Assembly (NCBI RefSeq): GCF_002192255.1
Contig: NZ_CP021768.1
Span: 762,001 to 826,000 of the forward strand
Source: Stenotrophomonas sp. WZN-1
GTDB taxonomy: Bacteria > Pseudomonadota > Gammaproteobacteria > Xanthomonadales > Xanthomonadaceae
Reading direction: 5' to 3'
Length of the DNA stretch: 64,000 nucleotides
The position numbers were made by a program, and so were the translations under genes. Shown here one piece after another: positions 19,355 to 27,211 of this stretch (positions are counted from its first letter, which is position 1; each line of letters opens with the position of its first letter). Below the pieces are notes generated by a model. It was not told the origin of the DNA. It worked only from the letters and a program-made list of their open reading frames with translations, and did no database searches.

Positions 19355-20653
19355 TCAACTGAAGTGCGTCAGCACGCCGGCGATGGTCGCCGTCATGAAG
19401 GTGGCAATGGTACCGCCCAGCACCGCGCGCAGGCCGAACTTGGCCAGATCGTGGCGACGTTCCGGAGCCAGGCCGCCGATACCGCCGATCTGGATCGCGA
19501 TCGAGCTGAAGTTGGCAAAGCCGCACAGCGCGTAGGTGGCGATCAGGCGGCCTTCCTCGGACAGGCTCACGCCGGCCACCTGGCCGTTCACGATCTGCGA
19601 CAGCTCGGTGTAGGCCACGAACTCGTTGATCACGACCTTCTGGCCGATCAGCGAACCGACGGTGGTGGCATCAGCCCACGGGGTGCCGATCACCCAGGCG
19701 ATCGGGGCCAGCACATAACCGAAGATGGTCGACAGGTTGGTCGGCTTGCCGATGGCAGCGGCCAGGCCGGTCACATCGCCGATCCAGGTCAGCGGTGCGT
19801 TCAGCAGCGCGATCAGGGCGATGAAGGCCAGCAGCATCGCGCCGATGTTCAGCGCCAGCTTCAGGCCGTCACCGGCACCGGCGGCGGCGGCGTCGATGAT
19901 GTTGCTGGAGGTCTTTTCGACTTCCATCTTCACCGTGCCGCGGGTCAGCGGGGTGCCGGTTTCCGGGATCAGCAGCTTGGCCACGACCAGGGTGGCCGGT
20001 GCGGCCATGATGCTCGCCGCCAGCAGGTGCTTGGCGTAGAACGCCTGCTGCGCCGGGTCGCCACCGCCGAGCATGCCCACGTAGGCGGCCAGCACGCCAC
20101 CGGCGATGTGGGCCATGCCGCCGATCATCATGGTCAGCAGCTCGGACTGGGTCATCCTGGCGATGTACGGGCGCACGGTCAGCGGCGCCTCGGTCTGGCC
20201 GATGAAGACGCTGGCGCAGACGCTGGTGGTTTCCGCACCGGACACGCGCATCACCTTGGTGATCGACCACGCCATCACGCGCACGATCGCCTGCATGACG
20301 TTGAGGTGGTACATCACTCCCATCAGCGCCGAGAAGAAGATGATGGTCGGCAGCACCTGGAAGGCGAAGATGAAGCCGTAGTTCTTGGTGTCCATCAACG
20401 AGCCGAAGATGAAGCCCGAGCCTTCGTTGACGAAGCTGAGAACCTTGACGAAGCCCTTGCCCAGCGCATCGAATACGTCGCGCCCGCCCGGCACCAGGAT
20501 CACCAGCGCGGCGAACGCGATCTGCAGGGTGATACCGGTGGCAACCAGCTTCCAGTCAACCGCACGCTTGTTGTTGGAGAACAACCAGGTGATGCCGATC
20601 AGCACCGCCAACCCGAACAGGCCGAAGCCGATCCTGCCCAAACCTTCGACCAT
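19355..20653 (-). CDS. nupC: Concentrative nucleoside transporter, NupC/CNT family
   Basis: 432 aa inner-membrane protein with some ten hydrophobic segments. Imports nucleosides with protons or sodium. Shows the CNT signature VCASVFIGQTEAPLTVRPYI and the following ELLTMMIGGMAHIAGGVLAAYVG, plus the second conserved block LNIGAMLLAFIALIALLNAPL. Slightly longer than E. coli NupC. First gene of a two-gene unit with rbsK; ribosome site GGGGAG ten bases ahead. Substrate range (purine or pyrimidine) cannot be judged. Confidence 0.9.
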   Translation of the reverse strand: MVEGLGRIGFGLFGLAVLIGITWLFSNNKRAVDWKLVATGITLQIAFAALVILVPGGRDVFDALGKGFVKVLSFVNEGSGFIFGSLMDTKNYGFIFAFQVLPTIIFFSALMGVMYHLNVMQAIVRVMAWSITKVMRVSGAETTSVCASVFIGQTEAPLTVRPYIARMTQSELLTMMIGGMAHIAGGVLAAYVGMLGGGDPAQQAFYAKHLLAASIMAAPATLVVAKLLIPETGTPLTRGTVKMEVEKTSSNIIDAAAAGAGDGLKLALNIGAMLLAFIALIALLNAPLTWIGDVTGLAAAIGKPTNLSTIFGYVLAPIAWVIGTPWADATTVGSLIGQKVVINEFVAYTELSQIVNGQVAGVSLSEEGRLIATYALCGFANFSSIAIQIGGIGGLAPERRHDLAKFGLRAVLGGTIATFMTATIAGVLTHFS

Positions 20654-20847
20654 GTGAGTGACTCCCCTGGGGCGTCGCGAAAAACGGGAAGCCTAGTGCA
20701 GGGCAGGGGCCGGGGCAAGAAAAAGCAGCGTGCGCGCACCCATCGGTACCGATCAGGCCAGCAACGGCAAGGGCTTGCGGCCGGCGGCGGCAGGTAGAAT
20801 GGGGGTTTGATCCCGGCCCGGATGCGGGCCCGCAGCAGGAGATTCGC

Positions 20848-21819
20848 ATGCAATACCGTCGCCTGGGCTCCACCGGCCTGCCGATTTCCGCCCTGTCCTT
20901 CGGCGCCTGGGTGACCTTCGGTGACCAGATCCCGCGCGACGAGGCCCGCAACCTGGTGGCTGCCGCCTGGGACCATGGCGTCAACTTCTTCGACAACGCC
21001 GAGGGCTATGCCAACGGCCGCGCCGAACAGGTGATGGGTGATGTGATCGCCGACCTGCGCCTGCCGCGCGATGGCATCTGCGTGTCCAGCAAGGTGTTCT
21101 TCGGCAGCGCCAAGGACCCGCGGCCGACCCAGCGCGGCCTGTCGCGCAAGCATGTAACCGACGCCTGCCACGCTGCGCTCAAGCGCCTGCGGGTGGACTA
21201 CCTGGACCTTTATTACTGCCATCGCCCGGATCCGGACGCGCCGGTCGCCGAGACCGTGCATGCCATGGATACCCTGGTGCGGCAGGGCAAGATCCTCTAC
21301 TGGGGGACCTCGGAGTGGTCGGCGCTGCAGATCCAGCAGGCGCTGGACATCGCCGCGGCGCGCAACCTGCAGGGCCCGTCGATGGAGCAGCCGCAGTACA
21401 ACCTGCTGCACCGCGAACGGGTCGAGGTCGAGTACGCGCCGCTGTATGCCGGTGCCGGGCTGGGCACCACCATCTTCTCGCCGCTGGCCTCGGGCCTGCT
21501 GAGCGGCAAGTACGACCAGGGCATTCCGGCCGACGCGCGGCTGGGCCGCGAGGGCATGGAATGGCTGCAGGCGCTGGTGCTGGGTGACGACGCCGGGGCC
21601 CGCCTGGCCCAGGTGCGCCGTTTCAGCGAGGTGGCGCGCGCCCTGGGGCACGCCCCGGCCACGCTGGCCATCGCCTGGTGCCTGCGCAACCCGAACGTCT
21701 CCAGCGTGATCCTCGGTGCCAGCCGGGTCAGCCAGCTGCTGCAGAACCTGCAGGCGCTGGACGTGCTGGAGCGGGTCGACGCTGCTGGCTGGGCGCAGGT
21801 CGAAGCCGTCTTCGCCTGA
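20848..21819 (+). CDS. Aldo/keto reductase, AKR6 (Kv-beta/YghZ-like)
   Basis: 323 aa TIM-barrel NADPH oxidoreductase. Catalytic tetrad visible: Asp in NFFDNAEGYANG with the following Tyr, Lys in VSSKVFFG, His in LYYCHRPDPD. The GTSEWSALQIQQA block and the C-terminal NVSSVILGASRVSQLLQNL cofactor segment place it near the potassium-channel beta subunit/YghZ group. Physiological substrate unknown; such enzymes often reduce reactive aldehydes. A weak TAGAAT -10 lies at 20795. Followed by a SMAG-like pair and the heme operon. Confidence 0.9.
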   Translation: MQYRRLGSTGLPISALSFGAWVTFGDQIPRDEARNLVAAAWDHGVNFFDNAEGYANGRAEQVMGDVIADLRLPRDGICVSSKVFFGSAKDPRPTQRGLSRKHVTDACHAALKRLRVDYLDLYYCHRPDPDAPVAETVHAMDTLVRQGKILYWGTSEWSALQIQQALDIAAARNLQGPSMEQPQYNLLHRERVEVEYAPLYAGAGLGTTIFSPLASGLLSGKYDQGIPADARLGREGMEWLQALVLGDDAGARLAQVRRFSEVARALGHAPATLAIAWCLRNPNVSSVILGASRVSQLLQNLQALDVLERVDAAGWAQVEAVFA

Positions 21820-21832
21820 CAACCCTCTGCAG

Positions 21833-21887
21833 GGTCGAGCCCTGCTCGACTCGAGAAGTAGAAAAGCAGTCGAGCAGGGCTCGACTC
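21833..21887. repeat. SMAG-like inverted pair
   Basis: GGTCGAGCCCTGCTCGACT and AGTCGAGCAGGGCTCGACTCT are each palindromic and also complementary to each other; the GTAG ends are eroded. Confidence 0.6.
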
Positions 21888-21975
21888 TTCAAAGACGTCA
21901 CGTCATTTGATTGATGGGATCTATCGGTTTTTCGAATTTGATCATTAATCTCATCAATGAAATTGAGAATGGTTG

Positions 21976-22006
21976 TTGATTGTCAACTGAGAATCATTAT
22001 CATTTA
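21976..22006 (+). promoter_or_regulatory. hemP promoter with overlapping Fur box
   Basis: -35-like TTGATT (21976), a 16-base spacer and -10 TATCAT (21998-22003). A Fur-box match, GAGAATCATTATC at 21989-22001, one base off the second part of the 19-bp consensus, overlaps the -10. A weaker GAGAATGG half-site lies at about 21965. Iron repression of the operon is expected. Confidence 0.75.
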
Positions 22007-22029
22007 ACTCGTCCCTCGCACGAGTCCAG

Positions 22030-22230
22030 ATGCTCATGAATGCTCAACCTGTACTGCTGCGCCCCGAAACGCTGACCCTCCGCGATCGTCCGGTCCGTGT
22101 CGTTGCGCCGGAAGAGGTCATCGACAGCGAAGCCCTGCTCAAGGGCCGTCGTGAAATCCTGATCCAGCACGGCGACCGCTTCTACCGCCTGCGGCACACC
22201 AGCAACGACAAGCTGATCCTGACCAAGTAA
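22030..22230 (+). CDS. hemP: Hemin uptake protein HemP
   Basis: 66 aa. Carries the HemP family block VIDSEALLKGRREILIQHGDRFYRLRHTSNDKLILTK. HemP is a small cytoplasmic protein that lies at the head of heme-uptake operons and in some bacteria activates them. ATG 22030 and ATG 22036 are both possible starts; neither has a strong ribosome site. It sits 24 bases behind the Fur box and 156 bases ahead of the TonB receptor; that gap has no other feature I can name. Confidence 0.92.
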   Translation: MLMNAQPVLLRPETLTLRDRPVRVVAPEEVIDSEALLKGRREILIQHGDRFYRLRHTSNDKLILTK

Positions 22231-22386
22231 TCGCGGCCTGGCCGCCCGCCGCCCCCCTCCCTCCTGCCGGCCGCGCCGACAGGGTGGGCGACCCGTCCGC
22301 TCCCGCTCTCTCCCCCTCGGTCTACCGCGTGCACCCTCCGGGTGTGCCGGTAACCGGGGGTTCCCCTGCCTGACCGAACGAACCCG

Positions 22387-24579
22387 ATGACCCGCCAAAC
22401 CGCCCTTTGCCTTGCCGTCTGGATGGCCCTGCCGCTATCCGCCCACGCTGCTGCCGCGGCCACCGCTGCGCCCGACGCGCGTGAATTCGACCGCGTGCAG
22501 GTCACCGCCACCCGTACCGATCGGGCGGTCAGCGATGTGGCGGCCACCGTGGACGTCATCGACCGCGAGCAGATGGACCGGTACCTGGTGCAGGACATCA
22601 AGGATCTGCTGCGCTACGAGCCGGGCCTGTCGGTCAGCCGCAGCGCCGCGCGCTTCGGCCTCGGCAGCATCCGCATCCGTGGCCTGGACGGCAACCGCGT
22701 GCGTGTGCAGACCGATGGCATCGCCATGCCGACCAGCTTCAACATCGGTTCGTTCTCCAACGCCAACCGCAACTTCACCGACCTGGACACGCTCAAGCGC
22801 GTAGAGATCGTGCGCGGCCCGGCGAGCTCGCTGTACGGGTCCGATGCGCTCGGTGGCGTGGTCGCCTTCGTCACCAAGGATCCGGCCGATTACCTGAAGG
22901 ATGGCAAGGACAGCTACGTCGGCCTGAAGTTCGGCTATGACGGCGAGTGGAAGGGCCTGCTCGGCGGCGTCACCAGTGCGTTCGGCGGCGAACACTGGAG
23001 CGGCATGGTCAACATCAACCATCGCCAGGGCCAGGAAACCGGCAACAAGGGCGACGTGCGCAGCCTCGACAACACCCGCACCGCGCCCAACCCGCAGGAC
23101 CGCGATGGCCGCAGTGGCCTGGCCAAGCTGGTCTATGCACCCAGCGAGGACCAGCGCTTCCGGCTGACCGTGGAAGGCAACGAAGACAACACCGATACCA
23201 ACGTGCTGTCCTCGATCGACCGCACCACCACCACCGGCATGAAGGCGCGCGACACGCAGAACCGCACCCGCGTGTCGTTCGCCCATGAAATGGATGCGCT
23301 GGACAAGGGCTTCGCCGACAGCCTGCATTGGCAGCTGTATACCCAACACAGTGAAACCACCCAGATCACCGATGAGGACCGCGCCAACCGCAGCCGCCGC
23401 CACCGCGAGTTCAACTTCGACCAGCGCGTGTACGGCCTGCAGGCGCAGTTCAACAAGGCGTTCAGCACCGGCAGCGTCGAGCACGCGTTGACCTATGGCT
23501 TTGAAGGTGCGCGCACCGAGATCCGCCAGAAGCGCGATGGCTACCAGGTGCTGGCCAACGGCCAGACCAGCACCACCATCCTGCCCGACGCCTTCCCGGT
23601 CCGCGATTTCCCGATCAGCAAGACCACCGAGCTGGGCCTGTACGCACAGGATGAAATGCGCATGGCCAACGGCAAGCTGTCGCTGGTGCCGGGCGTGCGC
23701 GTGGACCGCTACGAACTGAAGCCGGAGGTGGACAGCATCTTCGCCGAAGACAATCCCGGCGTTGCGGTGGCCAAGCTGACCAAGACCAGCGTCTCGCCCA
23801 AGCTGGGCATGGTCTATCGCTTCACCGACGAATGGTCGCTGTTCGCGGGTTATTCGCATGGTTTCCGCTCGCCGCCGTACAACGACGTCAACCTGGGCTT
23901 CACCAACTTCGCCTTCGGTTACACCGCCATTCCCAATCCGGACCTGAAACCGGAAACCAGTGACGGCATGGAGCTGGGCCTGCGCTTCCTGTCGCCGGCG
24001 GCCTACGTCAGCCTCAGCGGCTACTACAACGAGTACAAGGACTTCATCGAGTCGCAGTCGCTGGTCGGTACCAACGCACAGGGCCTGATGGTGTTCCAGT
24101 CGCGCAACATCGCCGATGCGCGCATCTACGGTGCAGAGATGAAGGCCGGCGTCGATTTCGGCCAGATCAGCCCGGCGCTGCAGGGCTGGGCGCTGCGCAG
24201 TTCGGCGGCCTGGTCGCGCGGTGACAACAAGACCGAAGACACCCCGCTGGATTCGGTCGACCCGCTGCGTGGCACCGTCGGCCTGATGTACGACACCGAC
24301 ACCTGGGGCGTCGAACTGGCCGGTACCTTCGTCAAGCGCAAGGACCGCGTCACCGCGGCCACGGTGTACCGCCCGGCCGGCTACGGCGTGGCCGACCTGA
24401 TGGCGCACTGGAACTTCGCCCCGGGCGCGACCTTCAACGTCGGCGTGTTCAACCTGGGCGACAAGCGCTACATCGACTGGTCCAACGTGGGTTCGACGCT
24501 GTCGCCGGCCAGCCGCGTGCTGGACCGCTATACCAGCCCGGGCCGCACCCTCTCCGCAAGCCTTGCCGTTTCCTGGTGA
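22387..24579 (+). CDS. TonB-dependent heme/hemoglobin receptor
   Basis: 730 aa outer-membrane receptor. Signal peptide MTRQTALCLAVWMALPLSAHAAAAA; plug domain from about residue 45 (VTATRTDRAVSD, IKDLLRYEPGLSV, RGPASSLYGSDALGG); then a 22-strand barrel ending in a terminal Trp (SASLAVSW). The barrel has FRSPPYNDVNLGF and NPDLKPETS, corresponding to the FRAP and NPNL boxes of the heme receptors (HmuR/HemR type). Placement between hemP and two co-directional genes supports heme import. Regulated with hemP by the upstream Fur box. Confidence 0.93.
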   Translation: MTRQTALCLAVWMALPLSAHAAAAATAAPDAREFDRVQVTATRTDRAVSDVAATVDVIDREQMDRYLVQDIKDLLRYEPGLSVSRSAARFGLGSIRIRGLDGNRVRVQTDGIAMPTSFNIGSFSNANRNFTDLDTLKRVEIVRGPASSLYGSDALGGVVAFVTKDPADYLKDGKDSYVGLKFGYDGEWKGLLGGVTSAFGGEHWSGMVNINHRQGQETGNKGDVRSLDNTRTAPNPQDRDGRSGLAKLVYAPSEDQRFRLTVEGNEDNTDTNVLSSIDRTTTTGMKARDTQNRTRVSFAHEMDALDKGFADSLHWQLYTQHSETTQITDEDRANRSRRHREFNFDQRVYGLQAQFNKAFSTGSVEHALTYGFEGARTEIRQKRDGYQVLANGQTSTTILPDAFPVRDFPISKTTELGLYAQDEMRMANGKLSLVPGVRVDRYELKPEVDSIFAEDNPGVAVAKLTKTSVSPKLGMVYRFTDEWSLFAGYSHGFRSPPYNDVNLGFTNFAFGYTAIPNPDLKPETSDGMELGLRFLSPAAYVSLSGYYNEYKDFIESQSLVGTNAQGLMVFQSRNIADARIYGAEMKAGVDFGQISPALQGWALRSSAAWSRGDNKTEDTPLDSVDPLRGTVGLMYDTDTWGVELAGTFVKRKDRVTAATVYRPAGYGVADLMAHWNFAPGATFNVGVFNLGDKRYIDWSNVGSTLSPASRVLDRYTSPGRTLSASLAVSW

Positions 24580-24583
24580 CCTC

Positions 24584-25183
24584 ATGAGCCGAGCCTTGTC
24601 CGCACGCAGGAACGACGCCATTGCCGCGCAGGGCAGCGCGGCCTGGCCGACGCCGGCACAGCTGGCCACGCTCGGCACCGTGTTGTGCCTGTACCGCGCT
24701 GACGGCAACGAGCTCGGCGGCTGGCGCCAGGCGGTACGCGTGCATGCCTGCCAGGGCGTGGACAGCGAGGGCGTGCGCGAAAGCCTGTGCTTCCTCGATG
24801 TCCGCGGCCGTTGTGTGTGGCGCCTGTACCTGCTGCCCGACAGCGATTTCCTGGCCTGGGACCGGCTGGTCGCGGCGTTGCCGCCGGGCCCGGAACATGA
24901 CAGCGACGGCAGTGTCGGCGAACGCCTGTGGCGGCGCCTGGCCGGGCACCTCGGCGGCCAGCGCTGGCGCCTGTGCACGTTGCGCCTGCATGCCGCCGAC
25001 GATGGCCGCACCCTCGCTGCAAGCCTGTCGACGTTGTCCTCGCTGGGCGCAGCCACTGCGCATCGCATCGCACGGCTGGAAGGCGCCGAGGGCGAGCTGG
25101 CCATCGACGACTGCTGCTGTGCCGACGCCGCACGTCGTCCGGCACCACGCATTCGCGGCGACCTGCCGCTGATCCGGCTGTGA
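24584..25183 (+). CDS. Heme-operon protein of uncertain function (hemin transport-like)
   Basis: 199 aa from ATG 24584, four bases behind the receptor stop. No signal peptide and no membrane segment: a cytoplasmic protein. Similarity in length and position suggests the Xanthomonadaceae proteins labelled hemin transport protein, related at best distantly to HemS/HmuS. Visible: RESLCFLDVRGRCVWRLYLLPDSDFLAWDRLV in the middle, and an odd run of three Cys (DCCCADA) near the C-terminus. A role in accepting or breaking down heme is inferred from context only. Confidence 0.65.
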   Translation: MSRALSARRNDAIAAQGSAAWPTPAQLATLGTVLCLYRADGNELGGWRQAVRVHACQGVDSEGVRESLCFLDVRGRCVWRLYLLPDSDFLAWDRLVAALPPGPEHDSDGSVGERLWRRLAGHLGGQRWRLCTLRLHAADDGRTLAASLSTLSSLGAATAHRIARLEGAEGELAIDDCCCADAARRPAPRIRGDLPLIRL

Positions 25184-25256
25184 TCCTTTCCTGATGGAAC
25201 GCCTGTCGGCCACGGACGGCCTCTCACTACATCTGCAACCCCGAAGGAAGACCCCG

Positions 25257-26192
25257 ATGAAGTTCCAGACAGCCAGCGTCATGCTGCTGCTCGCCGCCAG
25301 CGGCGTGGCCAGCGCGCAGCCCTCCGACATCGCCCGCGACCACGACAGCATCCTTGCCATGCAGGGCGAGTACACCGTCGATTTCGCCTTCGATGAGACC
25401 GTGCTGCTCAAGCCCGGCTACGAGCGCGCGCCGGCGATGCGCAGCGGCGGCAACGAGCTGGTCATCGTGGTGGAAGACACGCCGAAGCGCATCGTGCTGC
25501 AGCACCTGCTGCTGGACGAGAAGAGCGGCCACATCACCAAGCACTGGCGCCAGGACTGGGTCTACGAAGCGCCGAGCCGCTTCGAGTTCAGTGCCGACCA
25601 GACCTGGCAGGTACGCAGCATTCCGGCAACCGTGAACAAGGGCGCCTGGACCCAGTGCGTGTACGAAGTGAGCGATGCACCGCGCTACTGCGGCACCGGC
25701 ACCTGGACCTACACCAACAACGTGCCAACCTGGACCAGCGACCTCAGCTGGCGCCCGTTGCCGCGTCGTGAATACACCAAGCGCAGCGACTACAACGCGC
25801 TGGCCGTGGTCAACCGCCACACGCTCACGCCCAATGGCTGGACCCACGAACAGTTCAACACCAAGGTGCAGCGCAACGCCGACGGCAGCCAGGTGGAGAT
25901 CGCCCGTGAGTTCGGCTTCAACGACTACGTGAAGACCACCGAGATCGACTTCACCCCGGCACGCGACTACTGGAAGGCCACCGCTGGTTACTGGGCCAAG
26001 GTGCGCCAGCGCTGGGACGGCTTCCTCGGCCAGGCCCCGGGCGTGCACCTGAAGACCAAGCTCGACGGCATGGCGATGATCATCCCGCTGTTCACCCAGG
26101 CTGAAGAGATCCAGTCCGGCAAGAAGGTCAAGGACAAGCAGATCGACGACGTGTTCGCCAAGTACGTTGAGAAGGCGCCGAAGGAAGGCTGA
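25257..26192 (+). CDS. DUF6607 family exported protein, last gene of the heme operon
   Basis: 311 aa from ATG 25257, behind GAAGGAAG. Signal peptide MKFQTASVMLLLAASGVASAQP; the mature part is periplasmic, rich in aromatic and charged residues (KHWRQDWVYEAPSRFEF, DLSWRPLPRREYTKRSDYNAL), with two Cys (TQCVYEVSDAPRYCG) that could form a disulfide. Matches the DUF6607 pattern as I know it; no function established. Presence behind hemP, receptor and the cytoplasmic protein suggests a periplasmic step of heme handling. Confidence 0.75.
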   Translation: MKFQTASVMLLLAASGVASAQPSDIARDHDSILAMQGEYTVDFAFDETVLLKPGYERAPAMRSGGNELVIVVEDTPKRIVLQHLLLDEKSGHITKHWRQDWVYEAPSRFEFSADQTWQVRSIPATVNKGAWTQCVYEVSDAPRYCGTGTWTYTNNVPTWTSDLSWRPLPRREYTKRSDYNALAVVNRHTLTPNGWTHEQFNTKVQRNADGSQVEIAREFGFNDYVKTTEIDFTPARDYWKATAGYWAKVRQRWDGFLGQAPGVHLKTKLDGMAMIIPLFTQAEEIQSGKKVKDKQIDDVFAKYVEKAPKEG

Positions 26193-26209
26193 TCGCCACG
26201 GCGCCGGCG

Positions 26210-26231
26210 GGTGCCGGGTTTGCCCGGCACC
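26210..26231 (+). terminator. Heme operon terminator
   Basis: GGTGCCGGG-TTTG-CCCGGCACC, nine perfect pairs, 18 bases after the last gene; no U-run follows. Confidence 0.6.
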
Positions 26232-26233
26232 GC

Positions 26234-26256
26234 ATCCATGCATGGCGTGGATCTAC
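26234..26256. repeat. SMAG repeat
   Basis: ATCCATGCATGGCGTGGAT followed by CTAC, directly after the heme operon terminator. Confidence 0.65.
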
Positions 26257-26300
26257 CGATCTTTGCCTGTGGTCACGCGCCATGCGCGGATGCGCTGCAC

Positions 26301-26786
26301 TCAGGACGCCGGTCCACCCAGCGTGGTCAGGTCCAGCCCGGCGTCCCGGAACGTACGCAGGGTGGCCTGCAGGCTCGACTCGTCATCGCGCGTGCGGACG
26401 CGCATGATGGCGTCGCTGCAGCGCGCGCGGTCCGTGCTGCACGCCTGCGGGTCGGGCAGCAGCAGCGCGGTCTGCCCGACCAGGATCGCCATGTGCGCGA
26501 CTTCCTTTCTCGGCGTTGGTTGGCCCCGGTAGAACCGGTCGAACTCCGTGCGCAGGTCGGCCAGCACCTCGGCATTGCCACGCGCGTGCGCTGCATCGGT
26601 AGGAACCAGATAGGTCTGGCGGCCCTCATGGAAGGCGCGCATCTCATCGGCCAGTACCGTTTCCAGCACGAAGGCCTGCACCGGGTCCGGGACATGGCCC
26701 ACCGCAGTGCGGGCACATGCGGGCAGCATCGCCAACAGCAGCGGCACGCCGACGAGAAGCGCGCGCAGGCAGAAGCCGTGTCTCAT
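26301..26786 (-). CDS. Small lipoprotein of unknown function
   Basis: 161 aa from the ATG at 26786, two bases past the stop of the DUF486 gene. The N-terminus has a hydrophobic stretch ending LPAC, a lipobox. The mature part is mostly helical with AFVLETVLADEMRAFHEGRQTYLVP and two Cys (PQACSTDRARCSD). No family recognised. Likely cotranscribed with the DUF486 gene. Confidence 0.7.
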   Translation of the reverse strand: MRHGFCLRALLVGVPLLLAMLPACARTAVGHVPDPVQAFVLETVLADEMRAFHEGRQTYLVPTDAAHARGNAEVLADLRTEFDRFYRGQPTPRKEVAHMAILVGQTALLLPDPQACSTDRARCSDAIMRVRTRDDESSLQATLRTFRDAGLDLTTLGGPAS

Positions 26787-26788
26787 TG

Positions 26789-27142
26789 CTATTCCTTGAA
26801 CATCAGGAACGCCGCCACCACGATCAACCCGAACGCGGCGTAGTGGTTCCACTTCAGCGGCTGGCCCAGGTAGAACGCGGAGAACACCGCGAACACCAGC
26901 AGCGTGATCACCTCCTGCATGCCCTTCAGCTGCGGCGCCGAGTACACCGCGCTGCCCAGCCGGTTGCCGGGCACCTGCAGGCAGTATTCGAAGAAGGCGA
27001 TGCCCCAGCTGACCATGATCACCATCATCAACGGCGCGCTCTTGTACTTCAGGTGGCCGTACCAGGCGAAGGTCATGAAGATGTTGCTGCCGAGCAGCAG
27101 CAACACCGGGTACAGGTAAGCAGCGAACGACGTGCCGGGCAT
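26789..27142 (-). CDS. DUF486 family membrane protein
   Basis: 117 aa with four hydrophobic segments and the family's conserved stretches SNIFMTFAWYGHLKY, VSWGIAFFEYCLQVPGNRLG and QLKGMQEVITLLVFAVFS. Family knowledge: DUF486 proteins are related in fold to small multidrug/DMT transporters; no substrate known. First of two genes with the lipoprotein. Confidence 0.88.
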   Translation of the reverse strand: MPGTSFAAYLYPVLLLLGSNIFMTFAWYGHLKYKSAPLMMVIMVSWGIAFFEYCLQVPGNRLGSAVYSAPQLKGMQEVITLLVFAVFSAFYLGQPLKWNHYAAFGLIVVAAFLMFKE

Positions 27143-27211
27143 CCGGGCGATCTCGTGGGGGTGGGGCGCGCAGCATAGCGCTGGCGCCCCCCGATGCGTG
27201 TCACGACCGCG

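Noticed and set aside
19295..20797. 500-codon open frame opposite nupC
   Set aside because: Low-complexity His/Gln/Gly/Arg translation; shadow of the CNT transporter gene.
26204..26260. Additional small gene after the heme operon
   Set aside because: The short frame there is made of the terminator and a SMAG repeat.
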